Positions 48,081-57,547 of a stretch of DNA of 64,000 nt are shown here, piece by piece. Under the pieces are notes generated by a model. The model was not told the DNA's origin. It searched no databases and worked only from the letters and a program-made list of their open reading frames with translations. Numbering within the stretch: position 1 is the stretch's first letter; the number at the start of each line of letters is the position of its first letter. The DNA is taken from the NCBI GenBank assembly GCA_946811695.1, contig OX328125.1, forward strand, positions 97,169,188-97,233,187. The letters run 5' to 3'. The stretch is from Gonocerus acuteangulatus. Its lineage: Eukaryota > Arthropoda > Insecta > Hemiptera > Coreidae. A program made the position numbers and the translations under genes.

Positions 48081-48780
48081 AACCTTCGTATATTTTATTT
48101 ACACGAAGAGTATTGGACCGTACGCTCCAAACTCACGCTTCTGGCGCGCAGTCTAGGAGTGTTGCTCTTTTTGTCTACCACACTCCAACCTCACGCTCCT
48201 GATGCGCCACTCCAAACCGACGCTCCGGAGCGGCGCGCCAGGAGTGTCGTTTTGGAGCGTACATATAAACGGGGCTAATACATGAGATATTTATGAAATA
48301 TCCTCGCCATCCCAGACACACATCAAACTATTCTTATGCAAATAGACCGACTGATCCTGTTGCATCTGTAACATACTAAGGATTACTCATACGCACATAC
48401 ATAAAGGTTAACAATATAGCCAGTTCACTCAACTGCGAATTGTTGTATTATTTTTTATACGATGGGCATTTTATTGTTTATTTTGCTGTGTTTTGTAATA
48501 TTTTATATAGTTAACTTTCAAATTTAACTCATTTTATATACCTATTTCTAAATATTTTAGTTGAATTTATTTGTTTTATTTTATTTTTTTATTAATTTTT
48601 TATAATAATTTTTACTGATTATGTAAGCAAACCACCTTGGTACTGTGAAACTTCAAAAATAAATAAGTACAAGAAATTCCTTATTAAACTATTATTAGTG
48701 CGGTTTTTTATCTGGATAATACTTTTTCAGAACCTTATCTTATAATTAAAATGCAAAAAAACTTCATGAGAAAGGAGATA

Positions 48781-49020
48781 TATTTTCTTTAATTATCCTT
48801 GATCCAAGGTGAAACTAAATAAAACATGAAAATAAATAAATAAAAACCAAGGACACCAGCTTTAATACATAAACTATTTCCTGCAATTGATGAATATTGA
48901 AAGTTGATTGCGCTTAAGTGGGAATAATCGATTCTTGGGTTGTAAAAAATAATGACGCGTTTGTAATAAAATTGTTTCCTTTGTAAAAAATATTTGATTG
49001 TTTCACGGTTGGAACTCATT
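48781..49020 (-). repeat. Duplicated segment E, first copy
   Basis: About 205 bp with blocks ACCAAGGACACCAGCTTTAA, TTGATGAATATTGAAAGTT and TAATGACGCGTTTGTAATAA, repeated at 49540-49743. This copy has no RTE insertion at its right edge (GGTTGGAACTC). Bases 48441-48780 hold a LINE-type tail near 48628 and nothing else recognised. Confidence 0.75.
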
Positions 49021-49539
49021 CATGATCAGCTTAAAACATATACTGGAATATAAATTGGATCTATGTTCGTAAACATAATGTTCCTTGAAGAATCAAGTAA
49101 ACATTTCATTGCAGAGCTGACGTAGCGTGTAATCTCACTAACTCCATACTAACAAATATTAAGTTAAATCTAATGCAACGCGAAAAATTTACCGAATAAA
49201 GATAAATCTTAGCATAAAGCAACAATCCATATTCTGTTTTGTAGATCATTAGAAATATTTCTGACGATATATACTTGTTTCAGTTCAATTCAAAATTAAA
49301 AGTATTTCATTAAGTTATTAAGTAGTACAATGTTTCTTGTTATTGGCCTAGTGTTGTGGTTAACTAGCATTAGTTTGGCATTATTGTGTTAATTTATTAA
49401 TAAAGACTTTATTGTCATTCAAGATTTGTAAATATTAGGTTTATTGGTATTATTGTCACTAGATTAAAGCAACTAACGATAGGAACTAACAAAATTATAT
49501 AGTAACCCTCCCATGCTAAAAGATTCAAATCTTGTAAGC

Positions 49540-49743
49540 ATTAAATAAAATAAAAATAAATAAAATAAAAACCAAGGACACCAGCTTTAATACAAAAACT
49601 CTTTCCTGCAATTGATGAATATTGAAAGTTAATTGCGCTTCAGTGGGAATGATCGATTCTTGGGTTGTAAAAAATAATGACGCGTTTGTAATAAAATTGT
49701 TTCCTTTGTAAGAAATATTTGATTGTTTCACAGTTGGAACTAT
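49540..49743 (-). repeat. Duplicated segment E, second copy (RTE target)
   Basis: Same blocks as the first copy, with roughly 5% differences. It ends in ACAGTTGGAACTAT, which is the left target duplication of the RTE element. Bases 49021-49539 are AT-rich without a gene. Confidence 0.75.
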
Positions 49744-52039
49744 CATCATCATCATCATATCCGGCGCAACAACCCGTCACCGAGTCTGGGCCGCCTCTAA
49801 AAGCCTCCGCCAGGTGGCTCGGTCCTGTGCAGCAGCTTTCCAATTCCGAGCTCCAAGCAGGTCTCGTGCATCTGAGTTGACGGCATCTTCCCATCTCACA
49901 TTTGGCCTGCCAACTCTCCGTTTTCCAAACATCCTGTCGGTCAACATCTTTTTAGTTAGTTCGCCATCCCCCATTCTTAGAACATGGCCAGCCCAGCGAA
50001 GCCTACCTATCTTGATGAATTTTGCGGCATCTGCATCACCATAAAACCGGTACAACTCTGCATTCTTCCGTCTCCTCCATGCCTCCCCATCTCTAACGGG
50101 ACCAAAGATCCTTCTTAATATAGCTCTTTCAAAAGATAAGATTCTTGAGTCATCTGCTTTAGTTGTGGCCCAAGCTTCCGACCCATAAGTTAGAACTGGC
50201 CGAACCAACATTTTATACAGATTGATCTTGGTCCCGCCAGAGAGGTATCGGCTTCTGAAGTGTCTGGAGAGCCCAAAGAAGCATCGGTTTGCCACCGCAA
50301 TTCTTCTGTTGATCTCCTGGGTGATGTCATTCATTGCGTTCACTTCAGTCCCCAGGTATACAAAGCTGTTCACCCTCTCAAACTTATACGGTCCAACTTC
50401 AAACTTTCTGGGGCCTGCTTCAATGCCTCCAACTCTTAAGTACTTTGTCTTCTCTTCATTGACAACTAGTCCAAGAAGCTTAGCTTCTGTCTCAAGAGTG
50501 AGGAATGCCTCTTTCAGGGACCGCTCCGACCTGGCCACAATGTCGAAGTCATCCGCGTATCCTAAGAGCTGGACCGTGCTGTTAAAGAGGGTGACGCCTA
50601 GCTGAATACCAGAGCGGCGCACTGCTTTCTCGGCTGCAAAATTAAAAAGGAGACATGCTAGGGCATCTCCTTGTCTGACCCCACTATTAGTATTAAATGA
50701 GTCAGACAGGTCAGTTCCCACTCGTACAGTGCAGCTTGAATTTTTCATTGTCATCCTCACCAAGCGGATCAGTTTTCCGGGGATATTCATCTCATCGAGA
50801 GCTTGATAGAGTGCTGGCCTTGAGACGCTGTCATATGCTGATTTGAAGTCCAGAAAGAGATGATGCGTGACTATCTTGTGTTCTTTGCATTTCTCAAGCA
50901 TCATCCTCAGGGAGAAGATCTGATCCGTAGTGGACTTACCTCTTCTAAATCCCGCCTGGTATTTGCCAATCTCTCTCTCAGCGTGTGGAACAAGCCTTTC
51001 GTAGAGGACATTTGAGAGGACTTTATACGCGCAGGGAAGAAGGACTATTCCACGATAATTCGCGCAATCCTTCTGATCTCCCTTTTTATGGAGAGGATAG
51101 ATTACTCCTCGATTCCATTCTTCGGGCATTTCTTCACTCTCCCAGATGGACATGATGAGGTTGTGGAGTTCCTTTAGTAGCCCTGTTCCACCATAACGCA
51201 GAAGCTCTGCCTGAATTCCATCCAGGCCCGGTGCTTTGTTGTTCTTTAACTTATTTATTGCATCTTGAACTTCCTCATCATCGGGTGGCTCAACATCATT
51301 TAGCATGTCTTCAGCTTCTATTTCCACTATAGTATCTTGTGTGTCTTCCTTGTTAAGGGACTTGCTAAAGTAACTCCTCCACCTATCCAGAATCTCATGC
51401 TTGTTTGTGAGGAGGTTCCCATCTTCATCCTTACAGCTTGTAACTCTTGGTTTGAAGACGGCTCTCCCTTCATTAACTTTCTGAAAGAACAGGCGGCTCT
51501 CATGCACTCTCCGGTGAGATTCAATGTCCTCCATCTTTTTATTTTCCCATAGTCGTTTCTTTCTACGGTGAGTTCTCTTTTCTCTTCTCCGCTTGGCCCG
51601 GTATTCCTCCCGAGCACGTCTAGTATTGTGCTGTATTACTCTCTTGTACGCCTCGTTTTTTATGGTCGTGACTGCTTGACATTCATCATCAAACCATGGG
51701 GCTCTTATTTCTTTTCCTTGGTAACCTAAAGTCTCCTGTGCTGCTTGCTTCACTGCCTCGGCTATTCCAGCCCAATGGTCATCTGTAGCCTCACCTCTGC
51801 CTCGTAATACCTCTGTGAGCTTAGCGTCTAGGCATTCCTGGTATGCTTTACATTGGTCTACATCCTTCAGTTTCGAGACATCATACCTTCGAGGAACCAA
51901 ACCAGCAGTCATTCTTTTTGTGGATATTCGAGACCTAATCCTGGCAATGCTCATGTAATGGTCTGAGTCCACGTTCGCTCCTCTATAAGATCTCACTCCA
52001 ATCAAGTCTGATCTATGGTGAGAGCCTATAAGGAAAGTT
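49744..52039 (-). mobile_element. RTE-clade LINE, 5'-truncated, with target duplication
   Basis: Flanked by ACAGTTGGAACTAT (49730-49743 and 52040-52053). The 3' end (left) carries the (ATG/GAT)n microsatellite tail typical of RTE elements. The 5' end breaks inside the endonuclease domain. Confidence 0.88.
49777..52035 (-). CDS. RTE-clade polyprotein: reverse transcriptase (endonuclease truncated)
   Basis: An open frame of about 750 codons without interruption. The first ATG of the open frame (52062) lies in flanking DNA; the element itself begins near LIGSHHRSDLIGVRSYRGAN, the last part of the endonuclease (RGANVDSDHY). A basic linker follows (RAKRRREKRTHRRKKRLWEN, about residues 150-170), then RT: NNKAPGLDGI, GVIYPLHKKGD, YQAGFRRGKST, LFLDFKSAYDSV, GVRQGDALACLLF and GYADDFDIVARS near residue 500. 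The C-terminal part has RLRWAGHVLRM and VGRPNVRWEDAV, common to RTE-type LINEs. With the endonuclease mostly missing it cannot nick target DNA, although the RT motifs look intact. The unbroken frame suggests recent insertion. Confidence 0.88.
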   Translation of the reverse strand, partial: FLIGSHHRSDLIGVRSYRGANVDSDHYMSIARIRSRISTKRMTAGLVPRRYDVSKLKDVDQCKAYQECLDAKLTEVLRGRGEATDDHWAGIAEAVKQAAQETLGYQGKEIRAPWFDDECQAVTTIKNEAYKRVIQHNTRRAREEYRAKRRREKRTHRRKKRLWENKKMEDIESHRRVHESRLFFQKVNEGRAVFKPRVTSCKDEDGNLLTNKHEILDRWRSYFSKSLNKEDTQDTIVEIEAEDMLNDVEPPDDEEVQDAINKLKNNKAPGLDGIQAELLRYGGTGLLKELHNLIMSIWESEEMPEEWNRGVIYPLHKKGDQKDCANYRGIVLLPCAYKVLSNVLYERLVPHAEREIGKYQAGFRRGKSTTDQIFSLRMMLEKCKEHKIVTHHLFLDFKSAYDSVSRPALYQALDEMNIPGKLIRLVRMTMKNSSCTVRVGTDLSDSFNTNSGVRQGDALACLLFNFAAEKAVRRSGIQLGVTLFNSTVQLLGYADDFDIVARSERSLKEAFLTLETEAKLLGLVVNEEKTKYLRVGGIEAGPRKFEVGPYKFERVNSFVYLGTEVNAMNDITQEINRRIAVANRCFFGLSRHFRSRYLSGGTKINLYKMLVRPVLTYGSEAWATTKADDSRILSFERAILRRIFGPVRDGEAWRRRKNAELYRFYGDADAAKFIKIGRLRWAGHVLRMGDGELTKKMLTDRMFGKRRVGRPNVRWEDAVNSDARDLLGARNWKAAAQDRATWRRLLEAAQTR

Positions 52040-52079
52040 ACAGTTGGAACTATAAAGGACACAAATAAAACATTCTATT

Positions 52080-52080
52080 C

Positions 52081-52128
<48 letters not shown>

Positions 52129-52680
52129 CTTTCTGTCCTACCACTTGATTCACTGACATATATCTGTAATAATAAAATAAAGGGTTTTCCTGTTGTTTAC
52201 ATATAATCACCCTGTACTGTTACTTACTACAAGATTATTTCAATATTTATTTAATGTGGCAGAAGGTCAAATTAAATTAACAATTTTCTTTCACTAGTAT
52301 TTATTTTGCTCTACATGTTTTGAGATTTCTTTCATACTAATTTGTCAATGATTACAAATAAGATATCAAAAAACATGTTTTTAAAATTCATATTTTCTTC
52401 CTATTTTTTAATGCCTTAAATAAAGCTTTCCTTCCAGATGATGTATATATTTACTATTGTCATCCTGAGAATAATTGTGAGTAAACTAGACTAGAGGAAA
52501 TTCCTCAAGGTCGCCATGTTGAGCTTCAATCGAGGAAACCTATGCGGTGATTATTCATGGGCTTAGTGGACATCCCTGCGGGATTCCCTAATCGCTGCCA
52601 TAATTGAATATTAATTAATGCCTGTCGTTTAGATCAATAATTTCAGCAAAATTCGTCTATCCACGTATGGACGATTCTTT
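52080..52680. other. Poly-T run and unassigned sequence
   Basis: A poly-T of about 40 (52087-52126) and an inverted TACAGGGTGATT-like end near 52207. No ORF of note. Confidence 0.5.
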
Positions 52681-52957
52681 CTCATGACGTAGAGCCAATG
52701 GCTCAATTTGGAGGTGGCAACAGAAAATGTCAACGTTTCAGACCGTATATGCCAATAAAATAATGGTTGTTCAAATTGGTATAAAAATGCCATATTTATT
52801 TAAATTATTTCGATTCGAAATTTTAGCGATATTTTACAATAGTCATCCTATCAAAAAGTGTTGAATATATAGTAATTGGGAGAATAAAGCATTTTATTTT
52901 TTGTAAAATGATAAGTAACTGTATGAAAGTCAAATAATGGAGCACACACACACGCAC

Positions 52958-53024
<67 letters not shown>

Positions 53025-53590
53025 TGATGTTATTTTTCGTCGCTGGGATAGTATTTTTAGATGGAACGGCATTTTTCTCCAGCGGTGGTACTCCTCCTCA
53101 CTTCTTCCCGGAATATTTCGATGGATTCATCTCCATCTTCTCCAGCCAGGTACTTGTTTCTTCCTCGGTGGTAGCCAAGGGAATGGAATCGGTGGTGGTC
53201 CGGGAAGAAGTGAGGAGGAGTACCACCGCTGGAGAAAAATGCCGTTCCATCTAAAAATATATATATATATGAGTGCTTAAAACGGTGCTGGTTTTGTTCC
53301 TTTGAACGGGATTTTGTCTCAGTTTACCTTCTTTTTAATTGGTTGTTGTTTTTTTTCTATGTTCAGACAGTAAAATAATTATTTAAGTAAAACTGGGAAA
53401 GAGGATGGAGTAATTTTAGATGAGGATACTGTCAGTTGCTGGTTTTGGCACCTAAAATCTGCCTCGTCTTTGAGATTAATTTTATATTTTACAGGAATGG
53501 TAGAACCTATCAACAACTGCTTCCATTCCTTTACTGATGGTATTAAGGATATAAACGGAAAAGCGCAAAGATGACGTAGTTCGAAATTTT
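52680..53590 (+). mobile_element. B-family copy carrying a perfect inverted repeat
   Basis: The B 5' block (CTCATGACGTAGAGCCAATG), a (TA)n tract at 52960-53022, the inverted repeat 53052-53259, then the B internal block (GAGTGCTTAAAACGG) and a diverged 3' terminus (GCGCAAAGATGACGTAGTTC) near 53565. Confidence 0.6.
53052..53259. repeat. Perfect 61-bp inverted repeat
   Basis: Arms 53052-53112 and 53199-53259 are exact inverse copies (outer TATTTTTAGATGGAACGGCA, inner TCACTTCTTCCCGGA) around an 86-bp CT-rich loop. It is embedded in a (TA)n tract. Two frames cross it, but no protein domain is seen. Confidence 0.93.
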
Positions 53591-53991
53591 TCCATTATAG
53601 CCAATAGGTTCAGACTGGTAGGGATTTGTTTTTAAATATTTGTTTTATTATATCTTGGAAGGCAAACGCTACATTTAATGTTAACACATTAATGTCTAAA
53701 ACTCATTATTTATTTTAAAAAGTTCTTTCAAGGACTTCTTTTTAACGCGAAATTTGAAGAAAACGTATTATCACCACAAAGAGGTTGATAAATCATGATC
53801 AATAATTATTTTATGGTCATATTTTCCTCCTCTTATATTAATTAATAGTTAATTATATTCTTTCTGCTTAAGCAAATCGAGAATTTATAATGTCTGCTAT
53901 TTGCCAGATAGAAGCTTAAGTAAAATTCATTTTGATATCTACATGAAGAAAGAAAGTCCTATAATCAGCAAAATATAAACGATTAAGGCTT

Positions 53992-54054
53992 TTGGGGTCT
54001 CCCCATGGTCTAGTAGCTAACGCCTTAGTTAGAGATGGTGGGTTCGATTCCCGG
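53992..54054 (+). mobile_element. SINE head, cut by a second Transib end
   Basis: GGGGTCTCCCCATGGTCTAG, then GATGGTGGGTTCGATTCCCG (B box), ending at CCGG where CACAGTG begins. The body and tail are not found downstream. Bases 53591-53991 are AT-rich without a gene. Confidence 0.75.
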
Positions 54055-54690
54055 CACAGTGTGTCGTTTCACGAATCTAACTGGACAAAATTATTTTTCG
54101 TACATTTTACATCTGTATCGACCAACAAAGGCATGTAATTCTAAACAAAAAACAAAAAACAATTTCATTCATTAAAAATTTAATCATTCATAGTTTCATA
54201 TAGGTCTTCTTCATTTTGAAGCAGACTTGACAAAGGTCGAGACTCTACTCTAGGAGCTAAAATCAACATTAAAACCTCTCTGCACAATTGACCCGCTTTG
54301 TTTTTAGGAATTCCCTTGAGGCTATTGATCAGCGGATCGGATGTTATGATCGACATTGAAATTAAATCCGTATTTGTGGCAGTACGTGAATACTTTCTGG
54401 TGTTGGGTTTGATTTTTGGTGTTGGATTTGATGATTCCTACTTTATTGGCACCTTGAAATGACGTGGAAGGTCGCGACACAGTACGTTGAACTCTAATTT
54501 TATCTCTTCATCCATCCAATTTTTGTTATTTGCCAAAAACCACTGCTTTGATTTTCCCGCAGCAACCCATTTATCAAAAATTTGGAAGCATTGCTAGCCT
54601 CCCTCATTTTGATTTTCCTATCAGAGTCACTAATAGGGGGTTTCAAATTAAATTTGACGAAATAGTAGAAGTACTCTAAAATAAAAATAA
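54055..54690 (-). mobile_element. Transib element end with transposase remnant
   Basis: The end reads CACAGTG (54055-54061), a 23-bp spacer (54062-54084), then ACAAAATTA (54085-54093). A transposase-like pseudogene ends about 120 bp inside. The opposite end is not found, so the copy is truncated on the right near 54690. Confidence 0.7.
54180..54690 (-). pseudogene. Transib transposase, C-terminal remnant
   Basis: Too broken for a long ORF, but the minus strand reads through about 165 codons with one frameshift near 54578 and one in-frame TAG near 54435. The end of the frame (stop 54180-54182) contains TRKYSRTATNTDLISMSI, then ITSDPLINSLKGIPKNKAG, then CREVLMLILAPRV. This matches my memory of the conserved C-terminal pattern of Transib transposases (Y-S-R, T-N-D, S-DP-I-SL--LP, EV--L---P). 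Upstream parts (SDSDRKIKMREASN, FDKWVAAGKSKQWF) are less certain. Transib transposase is the relative of RAG1 that cuts CACWRTG ends. No catalytic residues are kept here. Assignment is from recall, without a search. Confidence 0.65.
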
Positions 54691-54846
54691 AAATGTTGCA
54701 CTCGTGTTTGCTGGTTTATTAGACATTTTATTATGAATAAAAAGGGCTTTTCTACTATATTTAAAAAAATTAGCCCGTATACAAATGGGTACAAGTCAAT
54801 AATATCCCTTTAAAGTGGTGAAACAAGGAAAGAATCATCACAGGAA

Positions 54847-54905
54847 GAATCATCGCTGCAGATCTACAAGGCGATTATCACCTTGTAGGTCTGCAGCGAT
54901 GATTC
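54847..54905. repeat. Palindrome at a LINE fragment junction
   Basis: Arms 54847-54871 and 54881-54905 (GAATCATCGCTGCAGATC...) match in inverse orientation with one mismatch around a 9-bp centre. The right arm continues into the Jockey fragment, so it may be a snap-back copy of that fragment's end. Confidence 0.85.
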
Positions 54906-55363
54906 AGGCGGAACGTCTTCTGCCGGGCTTTTTTCAGGCGGCTGTTGAAATGGGGCGTCACAGTCAGATGTCGGTGTATGTGCACTTCCAGGTAGTTTAT
55001 TTTAGTGGACAGCTTGAACCGCTGACCCCTGACCTCAAAGTGCGAGGGCAGGGCTCCTCGGGGTCGGCTTCCTTTATTTCCCTGGGACGAGCAGACCACG
55101 GCACCTGTCTTCCACCGGTTGACGTCTATTCCTACATCTCCAAGTACGTCTAAACTAACGATAGTTTCGCAGGCAGACTGGGTCTTTCTAAGGGCGACTC
55201 CGGCATCGAAGCTGGAGGAGTAGAGGCCAATGTCGACAGCCAAGGAGACCAGAGGGAACATCATCTCCACTATGTGGGCGGTGTAGATGATGAACAGCAC
55301 TGGACCCAACACCGATCCCTGGGGAACTCCACACGTCTGCTCCTTACTATCAAAATTTTTCAC
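54906..55363 (-). pseudogene. Jockey-clade LINE reverse transcriptase fragment
   Basis: About 150 codons on the minus strand from the RT core: CGVPQGSVLGPVLFIIYTA, a stretch where the FADDT motif should be but reads LAVDIGLYSSS (catalytic DD lost), then the thumb region with RFKLSTKINYLEVHIHRHLT. The family pattern (GVPQGSVLGPLLF, YLGVHLDRRLT) identifies the Jockey group. Both ends are truncated: the right end passes directly into B-family sequence and the left end into the palindrome. It is non-functional. Confidence 0.82.
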
Positions 55364-55647
55364 ATTTTCTTGTGTTCTTTTACTATAGTAATAATTCTAC
55401 AAATAAAATCAATTAAAAAATAAAACAAAAATCCAACAGCATAAAGGCAATTGAAAATATTCAAAAGACGTCATCGAATCTCTTTTTCTTGGCAAGCTAT
55501 ATTTCTAACAATGAATTGTTTTTCTTATTTTACTTAATCTGTTTAATTGTCAAATACATTATTCAACTATAAGCAATTAAAAAATAACAAGGAATAACAA
55601 CAGACAAAAAAATCCGACTCGCAGGAACTGCGTCATCTTAGCGCAGT

Positions 55648-56132
55648 TTTCGGTGGATAATGGACCGATAAGCAATTTAACAGTGCTTCCTTTGTTTCGG
55701 TTAAATAAACAAAAAACAAGGAGATCACGTAAAAAACACCAATTTACAAATGAATTGCGTTCTAAATTGAAAGGGAACAAGACGGTTACAATAAACACAA
55801 TGGGCTGATGATCCACAATGCTGATGATCCAGATCTCTGAACTAGAGTCTCATCTTTAACCTGCGTTGAAGCTAATACGTAAGTACCTCTTAGAGTACAT
55901 TCCGAAGGCAGGGTGACGTCTAGAATTCCTGGATAATGGGATCTTTTTTAGAACTGCGCTAATATGCGCTAGTTTTTCTTGCAGACAAGATGTGGTTGTA
56001 CCTTGTGAAAGGTAATGAAATAACGTAACATTTCGGAGAGTCCCAGCTACATAACCAAAAAAATGTTCGTGCGGTCCGTGGAACACTAAAAAAGTCCGAC
56101 TCGCAGGAACTGCGTCATCTTAGCGCGGTTCC

Positions 56133-56166
<34 letters not shown>

Positions 56167-56790
56167 GCCACATCTACATCTAGGTCATTAGCGCCGACAT
56201 CCAGGGTGTAGCGAGGAATTTCACCAACGAGTCGTGGGATGATAAAATTCCTGCCGGAGGTTGGGAATCGAACCCACCATCTCCCGCTTATGAATCTAAG
56301 GCGCTAGCCATTAGACCACGGGAGACCCCGGTTCCTGTTCATATCCCAATTCTCATTTGAAAAGCATAGAATAGAAACAGATAATATTTTCCTCGGCCTT
56401 TGTTCAAAGGGTTTTATGGCTATACCTGGGGTCAGGTCCGCAAGACCCTAGAATCCTCTTCTACCGATACTTCATTTCATACGTTTCAATGAATTCGAAA
56501 ATATCAAATATTTTCACACATTCCTGTGTTCTTTTACTATAGTAATAATTCTACAGATAAAATCAATTAAAAAATAAAATAAAAAACCAACAGCATAAAG
56601 GCAATTGAAAATATTCAAAAAGACGTCAACGAATCTTTTTCTCTTGGCAAGCTATATTTCTAACAATGAATTGTTTATCTTATTTTGCCTAATCTGTTTT
56701 ATTGTAAAATACATTATCCAACTATAAGCAATTAAAAAATAACAAGGAATAAAAACAGACAAAAAGAACCGTTCGAATAAACGGAACCAA
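55648..56790 (-). repeat. Right arm of the inverted duplication
   Basis: Reverse complement of 43770-44886 and nearly identical to it, ending at ACCGAAAA (55648), where the two arms diverge. Here the next bases are another B 3' terminus (55612-55650). It contains the SINE 56132-56330 at the same site as the left arm. Confidence 0.85.
56132..56330 (-). mobile_element. tRNA-derived SINE in the right duplication arm
   Basis: Same family and same insertion site as 44218-44401 but a longer poly(A). Differences between the two copies are mostly at CpG positions, such as CTCCGG versus CTCTGG, GTCGGCGC versus GTCGGCTC and CTCGTTGG versus CTCGCTGG. Confidence 0.88.
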
Positions 56791-57119
56791 TTACTTCATA
56801 GTTTAGGCACTTATTTCTCCGATTGACATCGCTTATTCAAAACTTTCTTCAAAACCTTTTTTTTAGACCATTTAGTAAGCTTTCGAATGGTAACCGTTCG
56901 CATCACAAGATTTTCAACCGTTTTCGAGATATTAATGAAAGTATACGAAGTTCCCAAAACTTTTCATTATTTCTAGCAACAGAAAATTGGTCTCATTTTA
57001 CCTATCCCGTTTTACACACAAATACATTTTCCTAACATAAGAAATTACAAAAATAAAAATCAATAAAAAACTAAGGGAAAGAGACAAAAATTACGAAAAG
57101 AACGACAAAAACCGGTCAT
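56791..57119 (-). repeat. B-family internal sequence, left flank of the I-clade LINE
   Basis: Continues across the LINE at 63203-63294. Together the two halves match the uninterrupted B sequence at about 23040-23170. Confidence 0.7.
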
Positions 57120-57547
57120 GGGGGGTAAATGGGCGGGCTAAAGGGTTGCTGGAGCGGACGTGCGGATATGGGAGCCGTCCGACTTCTTTTGGGAGCTCTG
57201 CTAAGCTATAGTGCCCTATTCCACTGCTTAGCATCTCCTAGTATACCTGATTCCCGTCAACACCTACTGCTTTTCCTCCCCGTGGTACCCCCTGGGCAAC
57301 GTTCTTATGGTGAACCCATAAGGACGGCGAAAAGCAGAGGCGGGGATCCACAATGAGGCAGGGACACCTCCCCTGCTGAGTGGATCCTCTCCTTCGGGAG
57401 GAACTGTGCCGGTCTGCCGGCCTAGGTGGCAGCCCCACCAGCAGACTCGGTGAGGAAGATTAGGGGTCTGAATCGCCTAAATTTTAATTTCCTACAAAGA
57501 CGCAAACTGAAAAAGCCGGACTCCCCTTAACGGATAACTCAGAGGGT

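Larger units (their letters stand above)
47391..48275 (-). mobile_element. PIF/Harbinger element (885 bp, internally deleted)
   Basis: Ends GCCCCGTTTA...TAAACGGGGC; flanks are TGA and TAA, one change from the TAA/TTA target of this superfamily. Both subterminal regions are packed with GGAGCG/CGCTCC motifs in both orientations, likely transposase-binding sites. The middle encodes only the N-terminal part of a HARBI1-like transposase. The related locus at about 30165 lacks this insert. Confidence 0.82.
47205..48440 (+). repeat. D-family repeat, copy split by a Harbinger element
   Basis: 47205-47390 and 48276-48440 together align to 29990-30340. The right part contains one diverged monomer of the 104-bp satellite (48334-48430; ATAGACCGACTGATCCTGTT, TCTGTAACATACTAAGGATT). 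Confidence 0.75.

Noticed and set aside
57120..57200. Possible HDV-like ribozyme at the I-clade 5' end
   Set aside because: G-rich start is suggestive, but I could not draw a consistent double pseudoknot by eye; structure prediction would be needed.
57129..57356. 75-codon frame with a hydrophobic N-terminus upstream of ORF1
   Set aside because: Lies in the 5' UTR of the LINE; I-clade elements have two ORFs and no known protein matches it.
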